From Oscarella lobularis (Eukaryota > Porifera > Homoscleromorpha > Homosclerophorida > Oscarellidae), in contig NC_089192.1 in the NCBI RefSeq assembly GCF_947507565.1, forward strand, positions 682,001 through 746,000: a stretch of DNA of 64,000 nt, read 5' to 3'. Below, one piece after another: positions 35,610-47,800 of this stretch. Made by a program: the position numbers and the translations under genes. The notes below the pieces were generated by a model. The model was not told where the DNA came from. It made no database searches and saw only the letters and a program-made list of their open reading frames with translations. The first letter of the stretch is position 1. Every line of letters begins with the position of its first letter.

Positions 35610-38600
35610 ATGCAAGTCGTTCTCTTCTGTATTGCTTTTTTCGCTTCCAATTTCAAAGCTTCGGGTATGAATATATAACCTATATTAGCGATTCTGCGCA
35701 ATCTGGCATTTCCCAGCGTTGTGCGACTTCGCGTGCGCAAACGGCTACTGTGTCGATTCGTCCCTCACCTGCGACGGCACTCCCGACTGCAATGACGGCT
35801 CGGACGAATTCGGATGCGGTACGCTTCGAAATCCGCGAGATTTGCAGAACGCGAAGGCCCCTTTTCTTACGCAGACTCTCAATGCACGTTCGATACGAAC
35901 TTTTGCGGCTGGGACGATCCAGTCGGCGTGCCTCATCTTCGTTGGACGCGTCGGAACGACCCCAACGCCGATTCCGCTTCGCCAGAGGCGGACGCCTCCG
36001 GAAATCCCCAAGGCACGAAATCTGAAAAACTACCAGAGCCAATTTTATAGTATGATCGGATATAGGCTATTACGTCGGCTGCGGACCTCTTAGTATGGCG
36101 GTTGTCGATGGAAAAATGAAAAGTCGTTTACTCCACAGAGACACTCACATTGGCCTCACTTTCTCCTACTATGTCTACGGGGATGATGCATCTACGGTAA
36201 GAGATTTAGTCATTACACAAGGGATTGCTATGTTATGTCCTCTATAGGTTCCTGTTGTGCGTTTAGTTGTCTCTGGCGAGCGTTCACCGCTTTTTGAGAC
36301 CGGTGACGATTTAACAAGGCAGTGGAACGAGTCTGGAGTGATAGGCTTGCCAGTGTCAGCTTCCTCTTCGTTTCACTTTACTTTCGTCGTAACGGACTAT
36401 GACAAAACGTTTGGCTTTCTATATCCCATTGACGGCGTTTTAGCTGTGGACAACGTCACGATTCTATGCGTCACTCTAGGTATTACTTTTTAATTGTACT
36501 TTCCAAGTATAGACGTGTTGTCCTTTTCTAAGGGGAATTGAATATTACTGCATCCAGTCTGAATCCCTACGTTGGAGACAGCGTCGACTTCACCGTAGCA
36601 ACGAACGTGTCACGAGAAGTTTACTTCAGATGGAATTTCAACGAGACATCACTCTATTACACGCAACTTGCCACTACAAATCACGCCTACACTCAACCAG
36701 GCAATTACAGTGTGACGGTTGAGGCGTCGTTCTGTGGCCAGTATAAGTCTCAAAGCGTTCTCATCAACGCTTATGAACGGATCAATCTCCACTTCCCTCG
36801 CTACGTATCAGTCAATCAATCTTTTGTGATTGAATGTCGTTTTGAGTCGGGGGTATTGGTTTCTGAAAGCGACATATACGTTGGAGACGACTTCTACTTT
36901 TCGTCGGACGGGCGTGCGACCGTCAAAGTCGACCAGCCGGGCAGCTACGTCATTTCGTGCAGCGCCGATTGGGTGTTGCCCATTTCTGAGATGATTTACG
37001 CACAAGAGGGAATACACGGCGTCTATGCGTCAATTCTCAATCACGTAATAGGGTTCAATACAAATGCGACCGCCTCGTTCACCGGTTTTGTCTCCATGGG
37101 AACCAATATGACAGCTCGTTGGGAGTTTGGCGACGGCACCACCGTTACACGCGACTGTACACCTAACGAGACCTTCTCAATAGAACATTCCTATGCCATG
37201 GGAGGCTTATTCGAAGTGTCCTTGGAAGTGAGCAATAACGTGAGTCACGTTAAGGTCATCGCCGGTAACGTGACGGTTGTGGAGAACGTGGATAGTGTGT
37301 CGCTTGACGGCTCAACGATTATTCCTTTATTTCGATATATTAACCTCAGTGCCGTCATGAGCGGAGGCGAAGGCGGCGAAGCGCTGACGACGTACGCGTG
37401 GAGTCTAATTGATTCCACAGGCGTTGCGATTGCAACTCAAATGGGCGACGAATCACGGTTTCTATTTCTTTCGAATTCAACCGGATTATTCAATGCAAGC
37501 GTTAACGTTTCGAATTCATTCTCGTGGAGTTTCGCTTCGTTGTCAGTTGCTGTTATTCGTATTGAATCTACGTCGTCACCGTCGTCACCATCGTCGTTGC
37601 CGCCGTCACCATCGTCGTTGCCGCCGTCACCATCGTCGTTGCCGTCGTCAGAGTCGTCACTACTGTCGTTAGTGTCGTCTTCAGCGTTGCAAGTCAATAT
37701 GAGTATGTCTCACGACCCTACAGTTATTGTCGGCTCGTCGGCGACCGTACGCCTCATTGCAGATGTTCGCCTTATCAACTACGATTTCTCCGTTGACTTT
37801 GGCGACACATCACCGCCTCTAGTCGGACGAGGAACTCAAGCAAACGAATCGAGCGTCGCCTCTCTCTTCGTACTACTTCTAGCCCAGCACGTCTACACCG
37901 TCGAGGGTTCGTACGCGATTCGAGCGAGCGTCGAGACAAATTTAACATCGTTGAACGCATCAAGTAAAATCGTAGTCGTCGTCCCAGCATGTAACACTCC
38001 GCCCGTCGTCACAATCACGTCCCAAGCGGATTACGACGAAACCCAGTCTTCCTACCGAGCCTATCGCTCCGAAGCGATAGCCTTTCGATCGTCCGTCATC
38101 TTTTCGTGCGGACGACGAGCGCGAGCGCGATACGAATGGAAAATCATCGACACGACGTCAACGCTAGCTTTTGTTCTCGAAGAAATTCCCACAGATTTAC
38201 CGTCAATGTTTCTCCACGCGAATTTTTTACCGTACGGCAACTATCGAGTTCGTCTCCGAGTCACGTCGGATGGATTCGATTTCGAGGGCAGCGACGCGAT
38301 TGCGCTCGACGTCGTCGCATCGACTTTAATCGCGCGAATCGACGGCGGCACGTGGCGCGTCGTGAGCGACTCGTCGCGACGCGACGTCGTTCTCGACGCC
38401 GCCGCCGCTTCGTACGATCCGGACGGCGACGACGGCGAGCGAACGTTCGCCTGGTCGTGTCTCGGACGCCTGGCGACAATCGACGCAATCGATTGCGAAG
38501 AAATCAACGGCACCGAATGTTCGTTATCGTTACACGGAAACGGCACGGACGGAAGACTTCGTCTTCGTCGTGGAACTCTAATTGTCAATACGACGTACGC

Positions 38601-41600
38601 GTTTCGAGTCGTCGTGACGAAAGGACGTCGGAGTGCGACGGCTTGTCAAGCGCTTACCGTCGTCGAAAACAATGACCACGATCGAATCGACGGAACTATA
38701 AAATGCGAGGCGAACTGCAAATCGAAGGTGAATCCATCGTGGAATCTCGTTCTCCAAGCGAGTTGTCGTTCGTCCGTCGTCGACTGTCCGTCGTCGTTGA
38801 ACGAACTCGCTTTCAATTGGACGCTTTTTCGTGATCGTCGTCCCGTCGACGTCGACTGGGAAGCGGCGACGACGACGGGTCGCGCCGAGAGAACGCTCGC
38901 CGTGCGCGGCGGCGTTTTTCAAAGCGACGCCGTCTACACGGCGCACGTCGCCGTGACGATCGTCGGCGGTCGAGCCGCCGGTGAAGCCGAGTACGCGTTC
39001 GCGACGACGAGCGCGCCGCGCGGCGGCTCGTGCGTCGTTTCGCCGTCGACGGGAGTCGAATTTCGAACGACGTTTAACGTGAGTTGCTTCGATTGGCGAG
39101 ACGACGATTTGCCGCTGCAGTATTCGTTCTACTATTCGACGTCGATTGGGGACATCGATTCGGCGTCTGGAAACGTTTTTCTTGAGAGTACGGGACGGGA
39201 TTCGCTTCGCAGTTCCGGCTTGACGTTGTGTTCGGACGGTCGCGAATCGTTTGCCGCGTTGGATTATTTACCTGCCGGTCGACCGGAGAATGAGAATCGA
39301 GTTGCTATTGTCGTTCAGGTGACGAATAGCGTAAAAGCGTCGACGGTTTTTGTGACGAACGTGCAGGTATGAGAGAAATTTCTTATGAATTTTTCTTGAA
39401 TTTTTTCTTTAGATTTATAGGGAGGATATGGACGACGATGCTCTGCTCGATGCGATGAATTCTCTGGTCATCTCCCCGTTCTCTTCTCTCAGCGGGATGA
39501 TGTATCGTGGTGAAATATCGTCAGGACTTCAACTAATGGGTCTCGTTTCGCGTGCAATGAACATCCAAGCGGAAGACGAGCAACGTAACGAAACGCTCAA
39601 TTCTCAGTACACAGAAATTCGAAAATCGGTAAGTCCAAATCATTTGACTAGGTCCACAAATTTCTGTCATTTCTTATTATAGTTAAGGGAGGAAATGTTT
39701 GTCACCATAGCGACGGTCGTTCCAACTAGTCTCAACGATCTCGTTCAGTTGTCAAGCGTTCTCGAGTTGACGTCTCGCGTGCAAAACGAAATCAAACCGG
39801 CGGCTCAAAAAATCGTGGCCACCGCTGCCGGTCGATTTGCGCAGCTATTGGAGGCTCACGCACGCCAACGCGATTCGAGCGATTCGAACGCCGTCAAATT
39901 CGTAGCACAGGACTTATTCGCATGTCTCGCGCGCTCTTTGTCTATAAGCGTGGAACAAGCGGTGAGACCGTCACGATCATTACTCGTAAGAGCTACGCAT
40001 AGGGGTTGTGAGTAGTACAGTCAAATTCTTTAGACTTACGTTGAGGGTGAAGTCAACGATGCCTTAGGAAATGAAAGTGGAAGTGGACTCGCTTTTCTTG
40101 GAAGTCAATTTCAGTTGATGGGAAACGAGTTCGACGCAATTGAGGTAGAGCGACGCGTAGCGTGGCCTCGACGATCAAACGACGCCTCGTTTCTAGGATC
40201 GCACGGTGGCCATCGACAGCTTCGACGCGGCGCGCAATCTCTCGCGCGCCGTTCTCTCGACGGGCGCGCCCGGCGAACGTCCGACCGTCTTCCAAGGCGC
40301 CAATCTAAAAATGATTGTCAAACGAAGTCCGCGAGACAGCGTCCGCAGTCTCGTCATCGGCGACGCCGACACGCTCTTCATTCTTCCGTCCGACAACGAC
40401 GATCTTCTTCGTCGCGCCGACGAATCGCAATCGCGAACCTACGTCGACGTCGTCATGTTCACGTCGACGACGAATCCGTACACGTGGGATCCGTCGGCGG
40501 ACAAAGTCGGCTCGTCGACGGGATCCATGTCGCTCTACGACGAATCGAGCAACGAAGTCGACGTGTCTGATTTGACCGACGGAATACACGTGTTTATCAA
40601 TAGGAATGATATTGAATCTTCGTCGTCGTCGTCGACCGTTTTTTCCGTTTCGTCGTCGCAGGTCGCTTTTCATAACGTCACCGTGACGGACGGCGACGCG
40701 CCGCTTCAAATCGTTATTCAACCGGTCGAGAATCTGACGTCATCATTCGACGTTTTTATTAGTTATAATTATTCGACTCCCGATGCGACCGTCAACGATT
40801 TCGCCTTTTCGCTGCCGCTCGTCGACTGGACTCACGTTAATTCGTCACTTCTCGCCGCCGAGCGTCAACTTGACGTTCGCGGTGCCGCCGCCGGCTACTC
40901 GACGACTCTCGATCCGTACTCGATTTTTATTTCGTCGCTCGTCGACGGTGCTGGATCGTATTACGTCGCCGTGGTGCCGCCGTCGGAAGACGACAATGCG
41001 ACGTTTAATTACACATTCGTCGCTCGATCTCCTGCCTGTCTATTCTGGGAGAGCGAGAACGAAACGTGGAGTTCGAGTGGATGTCAAGTATACGACGCAT
41101 AACCTCGTGTTATGTATTATCTCATTTCTTTTTTTTTTTCTAGGCTGGTCCCTATACAAATTCTCGTCAACTTCACTGCGTCTGCACGCACTTGACGTTT
41201 TTCGGCGGCGATTTATTCTCCGCACCCAATTCGTTCGATTTCATCGGCGACGCCGCCGCCGCCTTCTCAAACATCGCCGACAATCCGGTCGCCTTCTCCC
41301 TCGTTCTCTCCATCATCGGACTCTACTTCATCTTCCTTTTCGGCTACGCAATTCGCGCCGATCGTCGTCACGCGCGTCGCACTCGCGTCCTCAATCTCGT
41401 CGACAATCGCTTCCACGGCGACTACGTCTACGAAATCGCCGTCGCGACGGGCGTCCGTCGCAACGCCGGCACGCGCTCGCGCGTCGGCATCGCGCTCGTC
41501 GGCACGAAACGTACGACGGAAGCGCGCTTATTGGACGGCGTCGCGCCGGCGCCGTTCGAACGCGGCGCCGTCGACGTTTTTCGACTAACGACTCGCGATC

Positions 41601-44554
41601 CCATCGGTGATTTACACGGCGTGCGCGTGTGGCACGACGCGTCCGGCGCGCCGCCGCATCGCGACTGGTTTCTCGATCGCGTTCGCGTTCGCGACGTCGA
41701 CGCCGATCGTTCGTGGATATGCGTCTGTAGTCGATGGTTGGACGTCGAACGCGGCGACGGCGTCGCCGATATATTCGTTCCGGTGACGAGCGACGAGGAA
41801 CTTCGATCGTTTAGTCAACTATTCGCCTATAAATCGCGTCACGGTTTGTTGGACAGTCACCTGTGGTTTTCCGTCTTTACTCGGCCGGCGACGAGTCATT
41901 TTACGTGCGTTCAGCGTCTATCTTGCTGTCTGTGTTTGCTTCTGTGCTACACGTGCGCCAACGCGCTGTGGTACGACTCTGTCGATGAAGCAGCGACGGC
42001 GACGGCGTCCCAATCGGTTGGACCGTTTCAATTCACCTGGGCGGAGATGTACACGGGAGCTATGACGGGAATCATGGTCTTTCCCATCAATATCATCATC
42101 GTGCAGATATTTCGACTATCGAAGCCGTCATCATCGTCGTCGTCGTCGAAGAAAAAGACCAAGGCCAAATCCGAGCCTAAGAAAATGAAAGCAACTTGGT
42201 TTTCGCGTTGGTTACCGGGACGACGACTCGGATCGCCGACGCCGTCGACGTGGCATCGCTTCGACAAATCGTCGACGTCGTTGAACAGTCGCGCATCGAC
42301 GGCGGAGTCGACAAATCGCGGCGACGACGTCGACGATCGGTCGCGTTCTCGTTGCGCGGGACCGATTCGTTTGCCGCGCGCCTGCATCTACGTCGGCTGG
42401 GCGATTCTCGTCGCAACGAGTGGCGTCGCCTCGTACGTCACCATCATACTCGGCTACACGTTTGGAACGGATAAGGCGACCGAATGGGTGAACGCTTTTG
42501 TCATTTCCTTCGTACAGTCCATCTTCTTGACGCAACCGGTTCAAATAGTCGGCTTCGCTATATTCTTCGCCTTGGTTATTCGACGACCGAGCGTTCACTG
42601 CGTCGTCGACGGCGACACGGCGGACGTGGTCGACAGTCGGCGTTACGAAAACGACGACGATATAGCGAAGGCGGATTTTTTGCCGCCGTTGCACGTTACG
42701 AAGTACGACGGTACGGGAGAGTCGTTTCGAAGGCGTTCGAGACGACGTCAGGGTACGTATAAGGCGTTGAGAAGCGTCGTAGGGTATTTGACTTTTCTGT
42801 TCATTCTCTGGCTCATCGCGTATACGGATCGTACGCCAGACGGCTTTCTAGCGACGCGAACCGTCCAAAGGATGCTCGTCGAGGGAAAGGAAGTCGCCTT
42901 GGACGACGTTACGGATATGGCGAGTTTTTGGTCGTACGTCGAAGGAACTCTCGTTCCAGGTCTCTTTGGAGTGAAATGGTATAACGGCGATTGGTTGGGC
43001 GAAAACGGATTTGCAGCCGATCCCAATATGAAGATTGTGGGCGATCCGAGACTGGTGCAATTTCGTGTAAGAAAAGGTAAAACTAGATATATTGAGATAT
43101 TATTCTACTCTATTAATGTTTTCGTCGCAGATTCTTGCCGTATCGATTCGTTCGTTCGATCCTTCATCGGTTCATGCTTCGACGCCTATTCGTCGAGCGA
43201 CGCCGACACAAAGAATTACTCCGAAGCGTGGCTACCCTATAAAGACTCGAACAACACGTCGTGGATTCACCAACGAAACGTCGTCAAGACGCCGCTCTAC
43301 GGCAAACGGGCTACCTACTCCCAAGGCGACGGCGGCTACGTCGTCGATCTCGATCGAAACAACGTCTCGTCGGCGCGCGCTCTTCTTCGCGAATTGCGTC
43401 GGCGCTTGTGGATCGATCGTGCGACTCGCGCCGTCGTCGTCGAAACGACGTTCTACAACGCCAATTCGAATCTGTTCTCCATCGTTCGTCTGCTCGTCGA
43501 ATTCGCGTCGAGCGGCGGAGCGCTTCCTTCGATCGACATTCACACGACGCGTCTGTATCGCTACGTCAATCCTTTCCAATTCTTCATCGTCGCCTGCGAA
43601 ATCGTATTTCTTATATATCTCGTCTATTACACCGTGGCTGAAATTCGAAGTGGCTACGTCGAAGCGTGGGCTCATTTGAAGGAGTTGTGGAATTGGTTGG
43701 AAATCGCTGTTCTCCTTTTGGGCTGGGCTGCCGTCGGACTTTACGTCGGTCGTTACGTGGCGACGATTCAAGTCACCGGAAAAATTTCGTCGCTGTACGA
43801 CGCCGCCAACTCGACTCATTCTCGTTTTCTCGATTTTTCTCTCGTCGCTCAGCTCGACGATGCCTATCTCTACTGCTGGAGTTTCATGGTGTTTCTCAGC
43901 TGTTTGAAAACGCTGCGGCTTCTCCAGTTCAATAGGCGAATGCTGCTTCTCGCCTCGACGATTAGCGAAGCCGGTGGCGATTTGGGCGTCTTCTTTTTTG
44001 TTATTAGCGTCGTTTTCGTCGCGTTTGCTTTCCTGAATATGACTCTTTTTGGGCAAGATATCGAACGCTTTTCCTCCTTCGTCAATACGATTCAATATCA
44101 ATTTGAAATGATTCTGGGAAATTTTGACGTCGATGAATTGTCGACGAGTCATCGAATTCTCGGTCCAATCGTTTTCGGCGTTTTTGCTGTCACGGCGACC
44201 GTGATTATTTTGAATTTGCTCGTTTCGTCGATTAATAATAGCATTGCCGTCGTGAAATCGGAGAACGATCGGCTGAAGAATAAGTACGAAGTCGTCGAGT
44301 ATATCAGGGAGATGCTCGGGCTAAATAACGATGAGGCACCCAATGGAAAGGAACAGAAGAGTCCGAATAGCGATCTTGATGAGGTACGACCTCTACTCAG
44401 AGGAAAGACATCAAAACGCCAACGTCGCCGCACGGATAAACTTTACGAATTGTTGGAGACGAAAAGTGACCAGATGGTGGCGCAGGCGACGCTGATGGAA
44501 TTGAGTGCGATTCGCGATCAAGTGAAGACTCTGTATGCGGACTACAAGAAATAG
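35610..44554 (+). CDS. Polycystin-1/REJ family protein with LDLa and MAM domains
   Basis: Twelve exons, 2787 residues. Signal peptide MQVVLFCIAFFASNF. LDL-receptor class A module (CDFACANGYC to DGSDEFGC). MAM domain (CTFDTNFCGWDDP to FGFLYPIDGVLAVDNVTI). PKD-type Ig folds (WNFNETSLYY, YTQPGNYSVTV; ARWEFGDGTT, HSYAMGGLFEV; VDFGDTSPPL). A Ser/Pro linker, then the REJ region. GAIN/GPS with CLFWESENETWSSSGC and CVCTHLTF, cleavage expected at HL|T. First membrane helix, PLAT domain (YVYEIAVATGVRRNAGT onward), then ten further helices of the polycystin channel with the extracellular domain between (DSCRIDSFVRSFIGSCFDAY). The pore helix QFEMILGNFDV resembles PKD2 ILGDFNF. The C-tail is coiled coil. 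Exons: 35610-35664, 35717-35818, about 35857-36012, 36066-36196, 36248-36479, 36533-39366, 39413-39628, 39683-39961, 40034-40144, 40197-41087, 41144-43076, 43131-44554. Likely ciliary or gamete surface receptor-channel. Confidence 0.93.
37574..37686 (+). repeat. In-frame trinucleotide-type repeat in polycystin
   Basis: TCGTCACC/TCGTTGCCGCCG repeats encode a Ser/Pro linker (SPSSLPPSPSSLPPSPSSLP) between PKD folds of the polycystin. Unit about 21 bp, in frame, probably variable in number. Confidence 0.8.
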
Positions 44555-44798
44555 ACATATCTCTTTGCTCAAGAAGACTATAAGGTGGGGAGGGACAGAA
44601 ATTATGTACAGAGGAAGCGTTCCAATAACTAGCAAGGCTTCAGTCTGTCTCCTCGTCGGTCTTCCACCCCAAACTCATCCCTTGAACTCTCGATGGAATG
44701 CAACCTGTTCTATTCTCGCTACATTACTCCTCATTATGATGTCACAGAAGACCAAACAAGAGTCCTGCGGATCTCTGCACTCCTACAAGTCCTAACGC

Positions 44799-44804
44799 AA
44801 TAAA
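44799..44804 (+). promoter_or_regulatory. Poly(A) signal of the polycystin gene
   Basis: AATAAA 245 bp after the polycystin stop and only 75 bp before the next start codon, which indicates a very tight tandem gene arrangement. Confidence 0.5.
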
Positions 44805-44878
44805 TCAGTGCGACGACCTCTCAGTCTCATCTCAACGCCCCGCCAAGAAAGAGCGAGATAAGGAGGAAGAGATCCGCG

Positions 44879-47800
44879 ATGACGCGAAATCATCTCCTCC
44901 CCTTCCTCGCCTCATCGTTTCTCCTACTCGGCATCACAACCGCTCAACTGCCATCCCTATGCAGCGACACGGAAGCAAATGCCGATCCAACGTGCCCCCC
45001 AGACGAAGTGTGCGCCACGAACGCAGGCGCTGCGCCACAACAACAAACAATCACTTGGTCCCTATCGAGCGTGTCGTCGAACGCGAGTCCCGCTCGTCTC
45101 GACGTTCGCGTCGTCAACGAAGGCGATCGCGTAACGTTTCAAACGGACGGCTCCTTTCAAAACAGTCGGGAACTCGAGATCTATCGCGTCGCGTCCGAGA
45201 GCGCGTTGAACGCGTGCGACGAGACGAACGGCGTTCGAATCGGGTTCCTCGCACCGCGAGATCCGCTCCAAGCGAATCCGCCCGTCGGACATGACTTCGA
45301 GATCGACGTCACAGCCAATCTTGCGACGGGCTTCAATTATTTCGTATCCGTTCGCACAGACGGCGGCGACAATCCGAACATCGCTCTGAGTAACTGCGAA
45401 CAAGGCGCTCGACTCATCGTCGTCGTCGTTAAACCGGAAAAATGCGGCGATCCGCGCAATTTGTGTAGCGGACGAGCGCCGTGCGTCGTCACGCCCACGT
45501 CCGCCGACAACGTCGCCTGTCGTTGCCCCGTCGGCTATTACGGCGATTTCTGCGAATTCGTTGACGGTTGCCTAGGCAACGGGGCATGCGGTCCGGATCC
45601 GAACGAAGACGGCGTGTGTCGTCGAAGCGGCAGTTGCAATTTCACGTGCGATTGTGCTCCGGGTCGCGCCAGTTCGAATCCGACTCCGCCGACGCAATCG
45701 TGCGACGCAAGCGTGCCGATCTTGTGTAGTGAGAAACCGTGCAAGAACGGCGGCACGTGCGCGTCAAACGGCGCTGTATGCGAATGCCTGTTCGGCACCG
45801 AAGGCCGATTTTGTCATCTTCTAACCGACTGCGAGTCGAATCCGTGCGTAAACGGCGGCACGTGCGTAAACGCGTTCAGGTCGTACGCGTGCTTTTGTCC
45901 GCCCGGTTTCACGGGGATCAATTGCGAGATCAATGTCGACGAATGCGCCATCGGTGGCGATCCTTGTTTCAATGGAGGAACGTGCGTCGATTCAATCAAT
46001 ACTATTAACTGTCAATGTCCCAACGAATGGATAGGCAAACAGTGTCAAATACGAAAGGACGACTGCGCGACCCAACTGTGTCAAAACGGCGCGACGTGCG
46101 TCGACGGCGACTTCGAATTCACATGTAATTGCGCGCCCGGATTCACGGGGCTCTTCTGCGACGTCGACATCGACGAGTGCGCCTCGTCGCCGTGCCAGAA
46201 CGGCGGCGAATGCGTTGACGAAATTGCTCAGTACGTCTGCCGATGTCCTGTAAGTCATACAGGCATCAATTGCGAGACGGATATCGACGAGTGCGCGTCG
46301 TCGCCGTGTCGCAACGGCGGCACGTGCAATCCGCGTCGATCCGGCGGTTTCTTCTGCGAATGTATACTGGGCTTCGAAGGCGATCGATGTCAGACGAATA
46401 TCGACGATTGTTTCTTCGATCCGTGTCAAAACGGCGCCACGTGTCGCGACGGAATCAATCGACGCACGTGCGAGTGTCTAGCGGGTTATACGGGACTGGA
46501 CTGCGAGATTGAGATCGACGAGTGCGCGTCGAATCCGTGCTTGAACGGCGGAACGTGCACGGATGAAATCGACGGGTTTGATTGCAATTGCGTCGACGGA
46601 TATACGGGGACGACCTGTATTACGGATATCGATGAGTGCGCTTCGTCGCCGTGTCAAAACGGCGGCACGTGCATCGATCGACTAAACGGATATATTTGCG
46701 AATGTCCGTCGAGTCATCGGGGCGATCATTGCGAGATCAACATCAACGAATGCGCGTCGTCGCCGTGCCGTAACGGCGGCACTTGCGTCGAACGACGAAT
46801 CGGCGGTTTCGTTTGCGAATGTCTTCTCGGTTTCGCGGGAATTCATTGCGAAACGGATTTAGACGACTGCCGGTCAAATCCGTGTCACAACGGCGGGACG
46901 TGCGTCGACGGCACGAACGTTCACACGTGCGAGTGCCTACCGGGTTATACTGGGCTCGACTGCGAGACGGAAATCGACGAGTGCGCTTCGAATCCGTGCT
47001 TGAACGGCGGCACGTGTACAGATAAAATCGACGGGTTTGATTGCGATTGCGTCGACGGATATACGGGGACGACCTGTATTACGGATATCGACGAGTGCGC
47101 TTCGTCGCCGTGTCAAAACGGCGGCACGTGCATCGATCGACTAAACGGATATATTTGCGAATGTCCGTCGAGTCATCGGGGCGATCGATGCGAGATCGAT
47201 ATCGACGAGTGCGCGTCGTCGCCGTGCCGTAACGGCGGCACGTGCAATCAGCGTTCCTCCGGCGGTTTCTTTTGCGAGTGTTTGCGCGGTTTTGAAGGCG
47301 ATCGATGCCAGACGAATATCGACGATTGCGCGTCGATGCCGTGTCAGAATGGGGGGCAATGCGTCGACCGAATCAACGCGTTCGTGTGCCAATGTCTCGA
47401 CGGATTTACGGGCGATCGTTGCGAGACGAACATCAACGAGTGCGAATCGATGCCGTGTCAGAACGGCGGCACGTGCTACGACGGAATCAATAGTTATGCG
47501 TGCGATTGTCGGGCCGGATTCACCGGCGTTCATTGCGAGATCGATATCGACGAATGCGTTTCGTCGCCGTGTCGAAACGACGGCACGTGCGTCGATAAAA
47601 TCGCCGGGTATATATGCGAATGTTCGCCCGGATTCACCGGGACGCACTGCGAAACGGACATCGACGAATGCGCCTCGTTGCCGTGTCAAAACGACGGTAC
47701 GTGCGTCGACGAAGTCAACGGATTCCGCTGCATTTGTCTCGGCTCGTTTCACACGGGACGACTCTGCGAAGTCAACGTGCCCCAATGTTCGTCGAATCCG

